Below, one piece after another: positions 8,472-17,653 of a DNA stretch of 43,190 nt (position 1 is the stretch's first letter; each line of letters starts with the position of its first letter). The notes beneath the pieces were generated by a model that worked only from the letters and a program-made list of their open reading frames with translations, had not been told where the DNA came from and ran no database searches. The position numbers and the translations under genes were made by a program. The DNA lies in NCBI GenBank assembly GCA_022826885.1, contig JAJDUB010000058.1:1-43190 (forward strand). Reading direction: 5' to 3'. The stretch is from Gammaproteobacteria bacterium. GTDB taxonomy: Bacteria > Pseudomonadota > Gammaproteobacteria > Eutrophobiales > Eutrophobiaceae.

Positions 8472-11105
8472 CTAGTTCACACTGAGGGACATGGTGATCG
8501 TATCGCTCAGGCACTTCAGCTTGGCGTCGTCCGTAATGACTTGGTTATTGCGGTCGGTGATGTAGAACAGGTCTTCCACCCGTTCGCCGTAGGTGGCGAT
8601 TTTGGCTGCCTGTACACGCGTCCCGCAATATTCCAGCGCCATTCCTACCGCTGAAAGAAACCCCGGCCGGTCCCTGGCGCTGACCTCCATGATATTGCGT
8701 TTGTTTTTGTCATCTATACTGAAGTCAACGCGGGTTGGTATGGAAAAATGCTGCAATCGTCTCGATCTCAGCCGTTCCGAGCGTTTTATCGGCTTGTCCG
8801 GCGCCAGCAGATTCTGTTTCAGCGCGCCGGTGATTTCCTTCTTCCGTTCCCGGCCTGTTACGGTGGCGCCGGATTTTTCCAGGATGCTGAATGTGTCCAG
8901 GGTATAGCCGTGGTTGGAGTTCATGACGCGGGCGTCGACGACGTTGAGGTCGAGCAGGTCCAGGGTCCGGGAAATACGCGAGAAAATGTTGTCGTGGTCG
9001 TGCATGTAGATGAACACTGCGGTCGCCCCGCGTTCGGTTTCCTCCCGCACCAGGATCAAGGGCAGCCGCTCCTCGCGGCATTTTATTATGGCCCTGGTGT
9101 GCCAGGCAATTTCCGTGGCCGAGTATTGCAGGAAATACTCATCGCTGAGGTATGACCATACCGTCTCAATGCCGGTGGCGCTCCGTTTTCTACCAGTGAT
9201 GATCTCCAGGGAGCGGGCTTTCGTATCTGCGATGAGTTCGCCCTTGTTGATCGGGTTCTCGAGGCCGCGGCGCAGCGCCGTCAGGGTCTTGTTGTACAGG
9301 TCTGCGATCAGTGAGGCTTTCCAACTGTTCCACAGGGCGGGGTTGGTCCCGTTGATGTCGGCCACCGTAAGGAGGTAAAGGTAGTTCAGGTGAATGGTGT
9401 CCCCCACCTCGCGGGCGAACCTGTTGATGACTTCAGGGTCGTTGATATCTTCCCTTTGCGCGGTCTTCGACATCAACAGGTGATGCTGCACAAGCCAGGC
9501 GACCAGTTTCGAATCGTAATCGCTCAGGTGATGCCTTTGGCAGAACGCCAGCGCATCCGTTGAACCCAGGCTGGAATGGTCGCCGCGCCTGCCTTTGGCC
9601 ATATCATGGAACATGCCGGCAAAGTACAGCAATTCCTGTTTCGGCACCTGCTCCAGGACCTGTCGGCACAGCGGGAACTTGTCCCGGTATTCATCCAGGC
9701 CGAAGTGCCGCATGTTCCTGATCACGAACAGGATATGCTCATCCACCGTGTAGATATGGAACAGGTCGAACTGCATCAACCCTTGAATCCTGGCGAATTC
9801 CGGCATGTATGCGCCCAGCACGCCGTACTTGTGCATGCGTCTCAGTTCATGCCCGACCCTGCGCGGCTGGCGGATTATTTCCAGGAACAAGCTCTGGCTC
9901 TTTATGTCTTCCCTGAAGGTTGCGTCAATCAGGTGCAGCGACTCCCGGATCAACCTGACGGTGCTCGCCCGCACCCCCCTGATATTCTGGTTCTGCTGCA
10001 GCAGCAGGAATATCTCAAGCAGGGCAAGGGGGTATTTTTTAAAGACCTGGCGGTTCTTTACCTCAATAAAGTCGTTCCTTATCTGAAAGCGATTGTTCAG
10101 TGGCCGCAGTTTTTCCCTGCGCCGGGTATAGACGATCTGTTCCTGGAAATGCTGCAGTAGCATTTCGTTCAGGCGGCTGACCTCCTTCACCGTCCGGTAA
10201 TAGGTTTTCATGAATTTTTCAACGCCAGAGTTGTCTTCAGTGACATAGCCAAACTTGCCGGCGACGTTTTTTTGATGATCGAACAGCAGCCGGTCTTCCC
10301 TCCTGCCGGAAATAACATGCAGGGCATAGCGCACGCGCCATAAAAAATTGTGGCCCCTGTTCAGGCTGTCATATTCCTTTTGTGTCAGGAAATCATGCTT
10401 CACCAGTTCCCTGAGGCGCTCCGCGCCGAAGTGCCTTTTGGCGACCCAGCCGATCATCTGAATGTCGCGTAGCCCGCCCGGCCCTTCCTTGATATTGGGT
10501 TCCAGGTTGTATTCACTGTCGTGGAATTTATGATGGCGGGCCGCCTGTTCTTCCCATTTTGCCTCGAAGAACTTTCTTGACGGCCATATTTTTTTCGGTC
10601 CCGTCTTTTCGGCCATACTGTCGAACAGCGTTGCATTGCCGACAATCAGCCTGGATTCCATCAGGTTTGTGGCAATTGTTATGTCCGATTTAGCCTCCCG
10701 CACACATTCCTTCACCGTCCGCACACTGTGACCTACTTCCAGACCGATGTCCCAGAGCAGGGCGAGAAAGGTTTCAATGCCGGACTTCAGGTGTTTCAGC
10801 CCGCGTGGATTGATCAGCAGCAAGAGATCCACGTCGGAGCCAGGCAATAAATCCCTGCGCCCGTAACCGCCAACCGCAACCAATGCCATGGAGTCGCTGG
10901 CGATACGATGCTGCCATGCGCAGGTGAGCAACTGGTCGATCAGCCAGGCGCGTTTATTGATGACCTCGCGCACCGGCGTCCCGGCATCAAACCGTTCGTT
11001 CAGGTAATGATTGCCCCGGTCCAGCGCGTGCCTGAAGCGGGTTACGTCCGGGACATCTGCATCCAGGCCGGTCTTATCGAACAGCAGGGATTCTTCAACA
11101 GTCAT
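8472..11105 (-). CDS. glnD: Bifunctional uridylyltransferase/uridylyl-removing enzyme GlnD
   Basis: An 877-residue nitrogen sensor. It attaches UMP to PII proteins when glutamine is low and removes it when glutamine is high, thereby setting glutamine synthetase activity. The N-terminal nucleotidyltransferase domain has G-G-Y-G-R-R-D-L-L-P-G-S-D-V-D (residues 79-93, metal-binding Asp91 and Asp93). The central HD hydrolase domain shows F-A-G-M-F-H-D-M-A-K-G-R with later paired His residues, and two ACT domains occupy the C-terminus (V-F-I-Y-M-H-D-H-D near 705; V-S-A-R-D-R-P-G-F near 810). Full length and uninterrupted. It lies 12 bases downstream of map, the usual gammaproteobacterial arrangement. 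Confidence 0.96.
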   Translation of the reverse strand: MTVEESLLFDKTGLDADVPDVTRFRHALDRGNHYLNERFDAGTPVREVINKRAWLIDQLLTCAWQHRIASDSMALVAVGGYGRRDLLPGSDVDLLLLINPRGLKHLKSGIETFLALLWDIGLEVGHSVRTVKECVREAKSDITIATNLMESRLIVGNATLFDSMAEKTGPKKIWPSRKFFEAKWEEQAARHHKFHDSEYNLEPNIKEGPGGLRDIQMIGWVAKRHFGAERLRELVKHDFLTQKEYDSLNRGHNFLWRVRYALHVISGRREDRLLFDHQKNVAGKFGYVTEDNSGVEKFMKTYYRTVKEVSRLNEMLLQHFQEQIVYTRRREKLRPLNNRFQIRNDFIEVKNRQVFKKYPLALLEIFLLLQQNQNIRGVRASTVRLIRESLHLIDATFREDIKSQSLFLEIIRQPRRVGHELRRMHKYGVLGAYMPEFARIQGLMQFDLFHIYTVDEHILFVIRNMRHFGLDEYRDKFPLCRQVLEQVPKQELLYFAGMFHDMAKGRRGDHSSLGSTDALAFCQRHHLSDYDSKLVAWLVQHHLLMSKTAQREDINDPEVINRFAREVGDTIHLNYLYLLTVADINGTNPALWNSWKASLIADLYNKTLTALRRGLENPINKGELIADTKARSLEIITGRKRSATGIETVWSYLSDEYFLQYSATEIAWHTRAIIKCREERLPLILVREETERGATAVFIYMHDHDNIFSRISRTLDLLDLNVVDARVMNSNHGYTLDTFSILEKSGATVTGRERKKEITGALKQNLLAPDKPIKRSERLRSRRLQHFSIPTRVDFSIDDKNKRNIMEVSARDRPGFLSAVGMALEYCGTRVQAAKIATYGERVEDLFYITDRNNQVITDDAKLKCLSDTITMSLSVN

Positions 11106-11117
11106 TATTCTCTGTGG

Positions 11118-11885
11118 CTAAAATTTTTCTTCGGGCCGGCGCGTCAATACCTCGTGGCCGTCGTCGGTAACCAGGATAGTATGTTCCCATTGTGCGGAAA
11201 GAGAGTGATCCTTGGTGACGACGGTCCAGTTGTCGGGCAGCAGTTTGACGTGGCGTTTGCCGGCGTTAATCATGGGTTCGATAGTGATCGTCATGCCGGC
11301 CTCGAGCGACACCCCGGTCCCCGGCAGGCCGTAATGCAGAACCTGCGGGTCCTCGTGGAACTGTCTGCCGATGCCGTGGCCGCAGTATTCCTGTACCACC
11401 GAGAACTGCCGGGCCTCCGCATAGGACTGAATGGCATGCCCAATGTCACCCAGACGCGTCCCCGGTCTGACCATGTCGATTCCGAGCAGCAGGCACTCAT
11501 AAGTGGTGTCCACCAGTCTCCGGGCTCGTACCGACGGTTGTCCTACGCAGAACATCTTGCTGGTATCGCCGTGATAATCTTCTTTTATCACGGTGATGTC
11601 TATATTGATTATGTCGCCGTTTTTCAGGCGTTTATTTCCGGGAATGCCATGGCAGACCACGTGGTTGATGGATGTGCAGATAGACTTGGGAAACCCGCGA
11701 TAGTTCAATGGCGCCGGTATCGCATCCAGTTTATCGATGATGTACTCGTGGCAGATGCTGTCAAGTTCGTCAGTGGTGATGCCTGCCTTGACGTGAGGCT
11801 CTATCATTGTGAGCACCGAAGAAGCCAGGGCGCCGGCGACGCGCATTTTCTCTATCTCATCCCGGGTTTTTAATGAAATTGCCAT
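11118..11885 (-). CDS. map: Type I methionine aminopeptidase
   Basis: A 255-residue enzyme that removes the initiator methionine from nascent proteins. The metal-binding pattern is complete: H-V-V-C-H-G-I-P, the Asp in I-N-I-D-I-T, the Asp in H-G-D-T-S-K-M-F, the His in G-H-G-I-G-R-Q-F-H, Glu in I-T-I-E-P-M and the last Glu in S-A-Q-W-E-H-T. The length is that of the short type Ia class without an N-terminal extension. It is transcribed divergently from rpsB across a 212-base gap, the common arrangement in this phylum. It heads the minus-strand gene run to glnD and beyond. Confidence 0.96.
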   Translation of the reverse strand: MAISLKTRDEIEKMRVAGALASSVLTMIEPHVKAGITTDELDSICHEYIIDKLDAIPAPLNYRGFPKSICTSINHVVCHGIPGNKRLKNGDIINIDITVIKEDYHGDTSKMFCVGQPSVRARRLVDTTYECLLLGIDMVRPGTRLGDIGHAIQSYAEARQFSVVQEYCGHGIGRQFHEDPQVLHYGLPGTGVSLEAGMTITIEPMINAGKRHVKLLPDNWTVVTKDHSLSAQWEHTILVTDDGHEVLTRRPEEKF

Positions 11886-11904
11886 AGCATTTAAACGGAA
11901 ACAT

Positions 11905-11933
11905 TTGTTCCCTGAAGGCTTCTATGTTATAAA
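11905..11933 (+). promoter_or_regulatory. Putative rpsB promoter
   Basis: A -35 box TTGTTC (11905-11910), a 17-base spacer and a -10 box TATAAA (11928-11933). They are followed by the GC-rich discriminator GCGCC. Such discriminators are typical of stringently controlled ribosomal protein promoters. The predicted start near 11940 leaves a leader of about 158 bases before rpsB. The assignment is by eye only. Confidence 0.55.
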
Positions 11934-11947
11934 GCGCCTGCTGTCAA
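11919..11947 (-). promoter_or_regulatory. Possible map promoter, facing the rpsB promoter
   Basis: On the minus strand a perfect TTGACA (plus-strand 11942-11947) is followed 17 bases later by a poor -10 box TAGAAG (11919-11924). It overlaps the rpsB promoter head to head, so the two polymerases would compete. The -10 match is weak and the true -10 box could differ. Confidence 0.3.
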
Positions 11948-12097
11948 GGCAAGATAAGCTGTAAAGAACTGGAAAGGGTACTAGTAAATCCACACGCACA
12001 TCGTGGAACGCATATCAGGGTCCTGGCTGTTCAGTTTCCGAGCGGTCGGGCGGTATGTGTGATGTGCGGAAGTTTAACCCTGTTTGGAGTTTGTTTT
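11940..12097 (+). promoter_or_regulatory. Structured rpsB mRNA leader, candidate S2 autoregulatory site
   Basis: The leader contains CGCACATC (11995-12002) and its exact complement GATGTGCG (12061-12068), closing a stem of at least 8 pairs around a 58-base interior. The ribosome-binding site GGAG (12086-12089) lies just 3' of it. In gammaproteobacteria S2 is known to repress its own rpsB-tsf message through a structured leader. The position and closing stem here fit such an element, although I did not fold it. Confidence 0.45.
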
Positions 12098-13507
12098 ATG
12101 ACTGATATCAGCATGCGAGAAATGCTGGAGGCGGGTGTACATTTTGGCCACCAGACCCGCAATTGGAATCCTAAAATGGCCGCATACCTGTACGGCCACC
12201 GAAATAAAATACATATCATCGACCTTGAGAAGACCAAGGCCATGTTCCAGGAAGCCCTGAATTTTGTCGGCAAGTTGTCTGCCAACAAGGGCAAGATATT
12301 GTTCGTGGGGACAAAGCGCGCCGCACAACAGATAATCAGGGAAGAAGCCCAGCGCTGTGAGATGCCGTATATCAACCTGCGCTGGCTGGGCGGATTGCTG
12401 ACCAACTACAAGACGGTGAAAAGGTCCATCAATCGCCTGCGGGAACTGGAGGAGATGAAGACCGACGGCAGCATGGAACGCATGAACAAGAAGGAAGTTT
12501 TGCACTATCAGCGGGAACTGGAAAAACTGGAGCGTAACCTGGCAGGCATCAAGGATATGGAAGGCTGGCCTGATGCGTTGTTCGTGATCGACGTGGGGTA
12601 TGAGGATATCGCAGTCAGCGAAGCGGTCAAACTGAAGATTCCCGTGGTCGGTGTAGTGGACAGTAATAACAGTCCTGTCGGTGTGGATTACGTGATACCG
12701 GGTAACGATGACGCTATCCGATCCATCAGGTTGTACACAAAAGCCATAGCCGATGCGATTATTACAGGCAAGGATTCCGTAGCGCACCTGGGCGATGGTG
12801 GTGACAAGGATGAATTTGTCGAACTTGATGCCGAGGGAGCGCCTATTGTTAAGGAAAAACAGGAAAAAGTTCAGGTGAAAAAGAAAGTCACCACGAAGAG
12901 AGTAAAGAAGGTAGAAGAGGCCAAAACCGACAGTGAAAAGGAACAGAAAAGTGCTGCTAAAGCTGAGGAACAAGCGGTTGAAGCGGCAGTTGGGCTGAAC
13001 AAGGAAGCTGCCGAAGCCGCAGAGAAGGAAGATACCGGAACTGCCGAGCCCGTAGAGAAGGAGGCCGGGACCGCAGAAAAGGAGGCCGGGACCGCAGAAA
13101 AGGAAGATGTATCAAATTCTGAAACACAACCGGAAGTATCGGCCGCGTCCGATGAAGACAAGGCCCGGGTAGCGGCGACTGATAAACTGATCGAGCTGGC
13201 AGGCCAGCGTGCAACGATTACTTACAAAAATTTATCTGATTGGATTGAGGCCGAAACCGGCATTCGAATTCAATTCAATAGTTCGCAAATGTATGCAATG
13301 CTTGACGCTATCAGCAGGGCCGAGGACCAGGCGGGGAGGAGTATGTTAAGCGCTCTTGTGATTCGCGGAAAACAAAAGACCCCCGGCTCCGGTTTTTATG
13401 AGCTTGCAGGAGAGCTTGGCAAAGACATCGGCACAACTGATGAAGATAAGAAGGAATTCTGGGAACAGGAGTTAAACAAGGTTTATGACTCCCACGCGAA
13501 CCAGTAA
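12098..13507 (+). CDS. rpsB: 30S ribosomal protein S2 with a long C-terminal extension and extra domain
   Basis: Start is ATG 12098 with GGAG nine bases upstream; the longer reading frame from 12059 has no ribosome-binding site. Residues 1 to about 228 are ordinary S2 ([37 protein letters not shown]), which anchors S1 to the small subunit. Instead of ending near residue 240 the protein runs to 469. A Lys/Glu/Ala-rich linker (about 229-355) includes a 21-base unit repeated twice (13055-13096; E-K-E-A-G-T-A). It leads to a distinct domain (about 356-469) with [25 protein letters not shown] and [10 protein letters not shown]. That domain resembles small free-standing bacterial proteins I know by pattern but cannot name. 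Reading frame and codon use look continuous. Confidence 0.95.
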   Translation: MTDISMREMLEAGVHFGHQTRNWNPKMAAYLYGHRNKIHIIDLEKTKAMFQEALNFVGKLSANKGKILFVGTKRAAQQIIREEAQRCEMPYINLRWLGGLLTNYKTVKRSINRLRELEEMKTDGSMERMNKKEVLHYQRELEKLERNLAGIKDMEGWPDALFVIDVGYEDIAVSEAVKLKIPVVGVVDSNNSPVGVDYVIPGNDDAIRSIRLYTKAIADAIITGKDSVAHLGDGGDKDEFVELDAEGAPIVKEKQEKVQVKKKVTTKRVKKVEEAKTDSEKEQKSAAKAEEQAVEAAVGLNKEAAEAAEKEDTGTAEPVEKEAGTAEKEAGTAEKEDVSNSETQPEVSAASDEDKARVAATDKLIELAGQRATITYKNLSDWIEAETGIRIQFNSSQMYAMLDAISRAEDQAGRSMLSALVIRGKQKTPGSGFYELAGELGKDIGTTDEDKKEFWEQELNKVYDSHANQ

Positions 13508-13526
13508 TTTATCAACCATGACAGTG

Positions 13527-13549
13527 GGGACAGACTTGAAGTCTGTCCC
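13527..13549. repeat. REP-like palindrome in the rpsB-tsf gap
   Basis: Perfect 11-base arms (13527-13537 and 13539-13549) around a central G. The sequence is the same family as the palindrome at 2044-2067, differing at the paired A/C position of each arm. It is followed by an A-run, not a T-run, so it is not a plus-strand intrinsic terminator. It could stabilise or attenuate the rpsB-tsf message. Confidence 0.65.
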
Positions 13550-13587
13550 AAAAAACACAACCGACGCTGAACAGGACTGAGGATAAC

Positions 13588-14484
13588 ATGCAAATTTCTG
13601 CTTCCATGGTAAAAGAATTAAGGGACCGGACCGGCGCCGGGATGATGGACTGTAAAAAGGCGTTACAGGAAACTGCCGGCGATATTGAAGCCGCGATCGA
13701 CGCGATGCGTAAATCAGGCATGGCCAAAGCGGCAAAAAAAGCGGGGCGTATCGCCGCTGAAGGGACGATAGTCATAGAACGGGGTGCTGCCGGCAGCCAG
13801 GCAGTGATACTGGAAGTCAATTGTGAAACGGACTTTGTTGCCCGGGATGAGAACTTTCAGAAATTCTCGCGCGAACTTGCGAGTACTCTCCTGGAACAGG
13901 GTAACGGAACCCCGGAATCCCTGGCGGACTTGCCGTTGAACGGAACGGAAGCCCGCTCAGTGGAAGAAGCCAGGCAGGAACTGGTGACGAAGCTGGGAGA
14001 AAACATCAGCATCAGGCGCCATGCCCGGGTAAGGCAAAGTCGGGGCGGGACCCTGGGTATTTATGTTCACGGCATCAGGATCGGTGTGATCGTGGATTTG
14101 TCCACGGATAATCCTGTGTTGGCGAAGGACCTCGCCATGCATATTGCAGCCGCCAATCCATTATGCGTGGACGAACAGGATGTCCCACGGGACGTGCTGG
14201 AAAAAGAGCGGGAAATCCAGCTGGCCCATGCCGGACAATCAGGAAAACCGGAACATATCATCGAGAAAATGGTAAACGGCAGGGTAAAGAAATTCATCCA
14301 GGAAAACACCTTGTCGGGGCAGGCATTCGTCAAGGACCCCGACACTTCCGTGGGGGGCCTGTTAAAGGCAAATAATGCGGTAGTGCATGGCTTTATCAGG
14401 TATGAAGTTGGTGAAGGGCTGGAAAAGAAAGAGGACAACTTTGCCGCTGAAGTCATGCAACAGGCCGGATTGTCCACGGAGTAA
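13588..14484 (+). CDS. tsf: Translation elongation factor Ts
   Basis: A 298-residue guanine nucleotide exchange factor that recycles EF-Tu by expelling GDP. The N-terminal domain has [15 protein letters not shown], and the core begins with [10 protein letters not shown]. The rest follows the EF-Ts pattern (V-N-G-R-V-K-K-F, and a C-terminal F-A-A-E-V-M-Q-Q). Its length and its position 80 bases after rpsB are standard; the gap contains the REP-like palindrome. The start ATG has a GAGGAT ribosome-binding site. Confidence 0.97.
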   Translation: MQISASMVKELRDRTGAGMMDCKKALQETAGDIEAAIDAMRKSGMAKAAKKAGRIAAEGTIVIERGAAGSQAVILEVNCETDFVARDENFQKFSRELASTLLEQGNGTPESLADLPLNGTEARSVEEARQELVTKLGENISIRRHARVRQSRGGTLGIYVHGIRIGVIVDLSTDNPVLAKDLAMHIAAANPLCVDEQDVPRDVLEKEREIQLAHAGQSGKPEHIIEKMVNGRVKKFIQENTLSGQAFVKDPDTSVGGLLKANNAVVHGFIRYEVGEGLEKKEDNFAAEVMQQAGLSTE

Positions 14485-14491
14485 CAGGGTT

Positions 14492-15232
14492 TTGGCTGAC
14501 GTCCCGGAACTGCGCTATCGAAGAGTCCTGATAAAGCTGAGCGGCGAAGCGCTTATGGGCGAAGCCGCTTACGGCATTGATCCTGCCACGATAAAGAGAT
14601 TGGCGAATGAGATTCGCGAACTCAGCCTGAACGGCGCCGAGATAGCCCTGGTCCTGGGCGCCGGTAATTTCTTCCGCGGTTCGGGACTTGCCGCCGCAGG
14701 CATCGACCGGGTGACTGCCGACCACATGGGCATGCTGGCCACCATAATGAACTCTCTTGCATTACAGGATGCCCTGGAACAGCTTGGTTCCTTTGCACGG
14801 GTGATGTCGGCAATTAAAATCAATGAAGTCTGTGAAGATTACATCAGGAGGCGAGCGGTGCGCCACCTGGAAAAAGGGCGGGTGGTGATTTTCGCGGCCG
14901 GCACCGGCAACCCGTTTTTTACCACGGATTCGGCTGCCAGTCTGAGAGCCGTCGAGATCAACGCGGATTTGTTGATCAAGGCGACCAAGGTGGATGGGAT
15001 TTATTCCGCCGACCCGGTACGTGACAAAACGGCAATAAGATATGACGTTTTGAGTTATGATGATGTTATTGAGCGCAAGCTGGCAGTCATGGACACGACT
15101 GCCATCGTTTTGTGTCGCGAGAACAACATGCCGTTGCGGGTATTGAATATGATGCAACCGGGCGCGTTGCTGCGGACCGCGAGAGGCATGCCTGAAGGCA
15201 CACTTGTTACCGGTTTTGGAGAAGCCCAGTGA
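14492..15232 (+). CDS. pyrH: UMP kinase
   Basis: A 246-residue hexameric amino-acid-kinase-fold enzyme that converts UMP to UDP for pyrimidine and RNA synthesis. I place the start at TTG 14492, preceded by CAGGG; the longer frame from 14387 would lie inside tsf. Motifs are [12 protein letters not shown] (phosphate loop), [18 protein letters not shown] and [12 protein letters not shown]. The end overlaps frr by four bases (GTGA), so frr translation is probably coupled to it. Confidence 0.96.
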   Translation: MADVPELRYRRVLIKLSGEALMGEAAYGIDPATIKRLANEIRELSLNGAEIALVLGAGNFFRGSGLAAAGIDRVTADHMGMLATIMNSLALQDALEQLGSFARVMSAIKINEVCEDYIRRRAVRHLEKGRVVIFAAGTGNPFFTTDSAASLRAVEINADLLIKATKVDGIYSADPVRDKTAIRYDVLSYDDVIERKLAVMDTTAIVLCRENNMPLRVLNMMQPGALLRTARGMPEGTLVTGFGEAQ

Positions 15233-15786
15233 TTGAAGATATCCTTAAAGATACTGACGAGCGGATGGATAAAACGCTCAGGGCGTTGCGCAGTGAACTC
15301 AGTAAAATCCGTACCGGGCGGGCCCATCCGAGCCTGCTTGAACATGTCAGCGTCGAATATTACGGTAGCCAGGTCCCCTTGAACCAGGCTGCAAACATCA
15401 CTGTTCTTGACGCGCGTACGCTTGGGGTGGCGCCATGGGACAAGAGTATGACCGGGGAAATCGAGAAGGCCATACTGAATTCCGACCTGGGATTGAACCC
15501 GGTGACTACAGGTAGCGTGATGCGGGTGCCGTTGCCTGCGCTGACGGAGGAGCGCAGGAAGGAACTGACCCGGGTGGTAAGGTCCGAGGCGGAAAAAGCC
15601 AGGGTCGCGCTGCGTAACATCCGTCGCGACGCCAACCACGATATGAAGGACCTGTTGAAGGAAAAGCTCATTACGGAAGACGAGGACCGCAGGCAGGAAG
15701 ACAGGATACAGAGGATCACGGATGCGCATATCAAGGACGTGGAGGAAATACTCAAGGGCAAGGAAGCGGAATTGATGGAGATATAG
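15229..15786 (+). CDS. frr: Ribosome recycling factor
   Basis: A 185-residue protein that, with EF-G, splits terminated ribosomes. It starts with GTG overlapping the pyrH stop. Motifs are [21 protein letters not shown] and [14 protein letters not shown], and the C-terminal E-A-E-L-M-E-I aligns with the normal end of the family. The stop codon TAG is made from the TA that flanks the inverted-repeat element at 15784-16094 plus the element's first base, so the insertion left the protein length unchanged. Confidence 0.97.
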   Translation: MIEDILKDTDERMDKTLRALRSELSKIRTGRAHPSLLEHVSVEYYGSQVPLNQAANITVLDARTLGVAPWDKSMTGEIEKAILNSDLGLNPVTTGSVMRVPLPALTEERRKELTRVVRSEAEKARVALRNIRRDANHDMKDLLKEKLITEDEDRRQEDRIQRITDAHIKDVEEILKGKEAELMEI

Positions 15787-16094
15787 TACTCTTTCAACCT
15801 GATATTGCCATGTTCAGAGCCACACAGCGGCGTCAAGACAAGGCGCAGCCTGCCGGGAATGGCGCGTCCTTGCCAAGGGCGGCAACGCCGGGGTGGGGGC
15901 GCGGTGTGGCGCCCGGCGGGGGGGGGGGGGGGGGGGGGGGCCCCGCGGGGGGGCTCCCGGCGGGCGGGTCGGGCCGCGGGCGCCCGCGCCGTGGCCCCCC
16001 TGGGCCAGCACCCGCCATTCCCCGCACGGCGCGCCTTTCGCTCAACCGCTTCCCGACCCGCTGAACATGGCAATATCAGGTTGAAAGAGTACTA
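15784..16094. mobile_element. 311-bp inverted-repeat element with 34-base perfect arms and a 23-G apex
   Basis: Bases 15784-15817 and 16061-16094 are exact inverted copies, each bounded outside by TA (15784-15785 and 16093-16094). This fits a TA target duplication of IS630/mariner-type insertion. The interior is also loosely self-complementary: gggaatggcg at 15855-15864 faces its complement at 16013-16022, almost exactly mirrored about the centre near 15939. At the centre lie 23 consecutive G (15918-15940) followed by CCCC. The interior encodes only Gly/Pro/Arg-rich nonsense in all frames. Either this is a palindromic MITE, or the inner part is a misread of a hairpin during sequencing or assembly; both may be true. 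Confidence 0.65.
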
Positions 16095-16103
16095 GCCGGC
16101 CTG

Positions 16104-16820
16104 ATGGAAAACATGCCTGGGCACGTCGCCATCGTCATGGATGGCAACGGCAGGTGGGCAAAGAGCAGGGGGATGCCCCGCGCCGCCGGTCACGAAGCCG
16201 GCATAGATGCCTTGCGGGGAACAGTCGAGCACAGTATCCGCCGCGGCATAAGGACACTTACCGTGTTTGTCTTCAGCAGCGAAAACTGGCAGCGTCCGGA
16301 TGCCGAGGTGGCTTTATTGATCGAGTTGTTCGTATCAGCTTTGAATGATGAACTCGACGCCCTGGACAAGAATAAAGTCAGGCTGTCATTTATTGGCGAT
16401 ATCTCCGTCTTCCCCGAAGAATTGCAGGCCTCGGTTGAGCACGCCGGAAGCAGAACTTCGAAAAACAACGGGTTGAATCTTATTATTGCAATCAATTATG
16501 GCGGACGCCATGAGATAGTTTCAGCTTGCAAAAAACTTTTTGCCGCGTTGCCGCCGGGAAACCGGGGCATTGACGATATTTCGGAAGAGCGCTTCAGGGA
16601 CTGCCTGGACCTGCCGGATTATCCCGACTTGTTTATCCGTACCGGGGGAGAGGTGCGTCTCAGCAACTTCCTGTTGTGGCAGCTTGCTTATACGGAAATG
16701 TATTTTACCGATGTGTACTGGCCGGATTTCAATACGCTGGAATATGACAAGGCGCTGGAATCGTACGTCGGCAGGCAGCGCCGTTTCGGTCGCACTTCAG
16801 AGCAGGTAAGGGAAAAATGA
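16104..16820 (+). CDS. uppS: Undecaprenyl diphosphate synthase
   Basis: A 238-residue cis-prenyltransferase that makes the C55 lipid carrier for peptidoglycan and O-antigen. Signature blocks are [13 protein letters not shown] (catalytic Asp), [19 protein letters not shown], and [15 protein letters not shown] followed by Y-T-E. The usual R-T-S-G-E is R-T-G-G-E here, a mild change. The start lies 10 bases after the inverted-repeat element, so that element supplies the sequence just upstream of the ribosome-binding region. It overlaps cdsA by four bases. Confidence 0.96.
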   Translation: MENMPGHVAIVMDGNGRWAKSRGMPRAAGHEAGIDALRGTVEHSIRRGIRTLTVFVFSSENWQRPDAEVALLIELFVSALNDELDALDKNKVRLSFIGDISVFPEELQASVEHAGSRTSKNNGLNLIIAINYGGRHEIVSACKKLFAALPPGNRGIDDISEERFRDCLDLPDYPDLFIRTGGEVRLSNFLLWQLAYTEMYFTDVYWPDFNTLEYDKALESYVGRQRRFGRTSEQVREK

Positions 16821-17653
16821 AATTCCGGATTGGTCCAAGGGTCGGTACTGCGCTGGTGTTGATGCCGCTGGTCCTCGGAATTACCCTTTACGGCACACAC
16901 GCACAGTTTGCCGCGTTGTGCGCCATTGCAATACTGGCGGGAACGTGGGAATGGGCGGGTCTCGCCGGGCCGCGTCGTACCCGCTGGAAAATACTGGCGC
17001 AGGTTGTGACGGCATTGCTCCTGGCAGTCTGTTATTACAATATAGACAGTGTAATGACGTTGTATATCGTGGGTCTGTCCCTGCTCTGGTGGGGGGTGGC
17101 CCTGCTCCTCATCTTACGCCGGCAGGACGGCAGGAATTTCAGTTCCGGATTGTTCTCACAGGCGGGTCTCGGTATGATAGTGCTGGTCCCTGCCTGGGTA
17201 TCCCTGGTGGCCTTGCACAACCATCCGGAATTCCGGGGGCCTGTTCTGGTGACCTGTTTATTCATTATCATCTGGTCTGCGGACACCGGGGCGTATTACA
17301 CGGGTAAAAGATGGGGCAGGCATAAACTTGCCGTACACATCAGTCCCGGAAAAACCCTGGAGGGATTGTTCGGCGCTTTCGGCTTCGGCCTGGTTGCCGC
17401 GTTGCTCTGCGCTCTTATGTTGCTGCAAATGACATTGATCGATCTGATACTGTTTCTGCTGGTTTGTGCGGTCACAATTGCCATGTCCGTAGTCGGAGAT
17501 CTTACCGAGAGCATGGTAAAAAGAAGTGGAGGGGTCAAGGACAGCGGAGAGTTATTACCGGGACACGGGGGAGCCCTGGACAGGATAGACAGTCTCACTG
17601 CCGCGGCGCCGGTATTTTTTACCGGGGTCCTGTTACTGGAGCGCGTGTTGTGA
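16817..17653 (+). CDS. cdsA: Phosphatidate cytidylyltransferase (CDP-diglyceride synthase)
   Basis: A 278-residue integral membrane enzyme that turns phosphatidic acid and CTP into CDP-diacylglycerol, the precursor of all phospholipids. About eight hydrophobic segments are visible. The family signature is intact near the C-terminus: [13 protein letters not shown], then [12 protein letters not shown]. It starts with ATGA overlapping the uppS stop and ends with GTGA overlapping the dxr start, so it is coupled on both sides. Confidence 0.96.
   Translation: MKFRIGPRVGTALVLMPLVLGITLYGTHAQFAALCAIAILAGTWEWAGLAGPRRTRWKILAQVVTALLLAVCYYNIDSVMTLYIVGLSLLWWGVALLLILRRQDGRNFSSGLFSQAGLGMIVLVPAWVSLVALHNHPEFRGPVLVTCLFIIIWSADTGAYYTGKRWGRHKLAVHISPGKTLEGLFGAFGFGLVAALLCALMLLQMTLIDLILFLLVCAVTIAMSVVGDLTESMVKRSGGVKDSGELLPGHGGALDRIDSLTAAAPVFFTGVLLLERVL

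Noticed and set aside
10908..11873. 321-codon plus-strand frame opposite map and the start of glnD
   Set aside because: Antisense to two conserved genes with complete active sites; no recognisable domain.
12074..12973. 299-codon minus-strand frame opposite rpsB
   Set aside because: Mirror of the S2 coding sequence; it lacks any family pattern.
13508..13587. Intrinsic terminator between rpsB and tsf
   Set aside because: The hairpin at 13527-13549 is followed by A residues, not T, so it is not a standard plus-strand terminator; kept as a repeat.
14387..14491. Longer N-terminus for PyrH
   Set aside because: It lies inside tsf; the TTG at 14492 has a ribosome-binding site and gives the normal length.
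15805..16095. Gly/Pro/Arg-rich open frames on both strands inside the frr-uppS element
   Set aside because: They arise from the poly-G and GC-rich palindrome interior, are open in nearly all frames, and have no sensible protein composition.
17464..17649. Longer N-terminus for Dxr
   Set aside because: It lies inside cdsA; the GTG at 17650 starts right at the NADPH loop and overlaps the cdsA stop.
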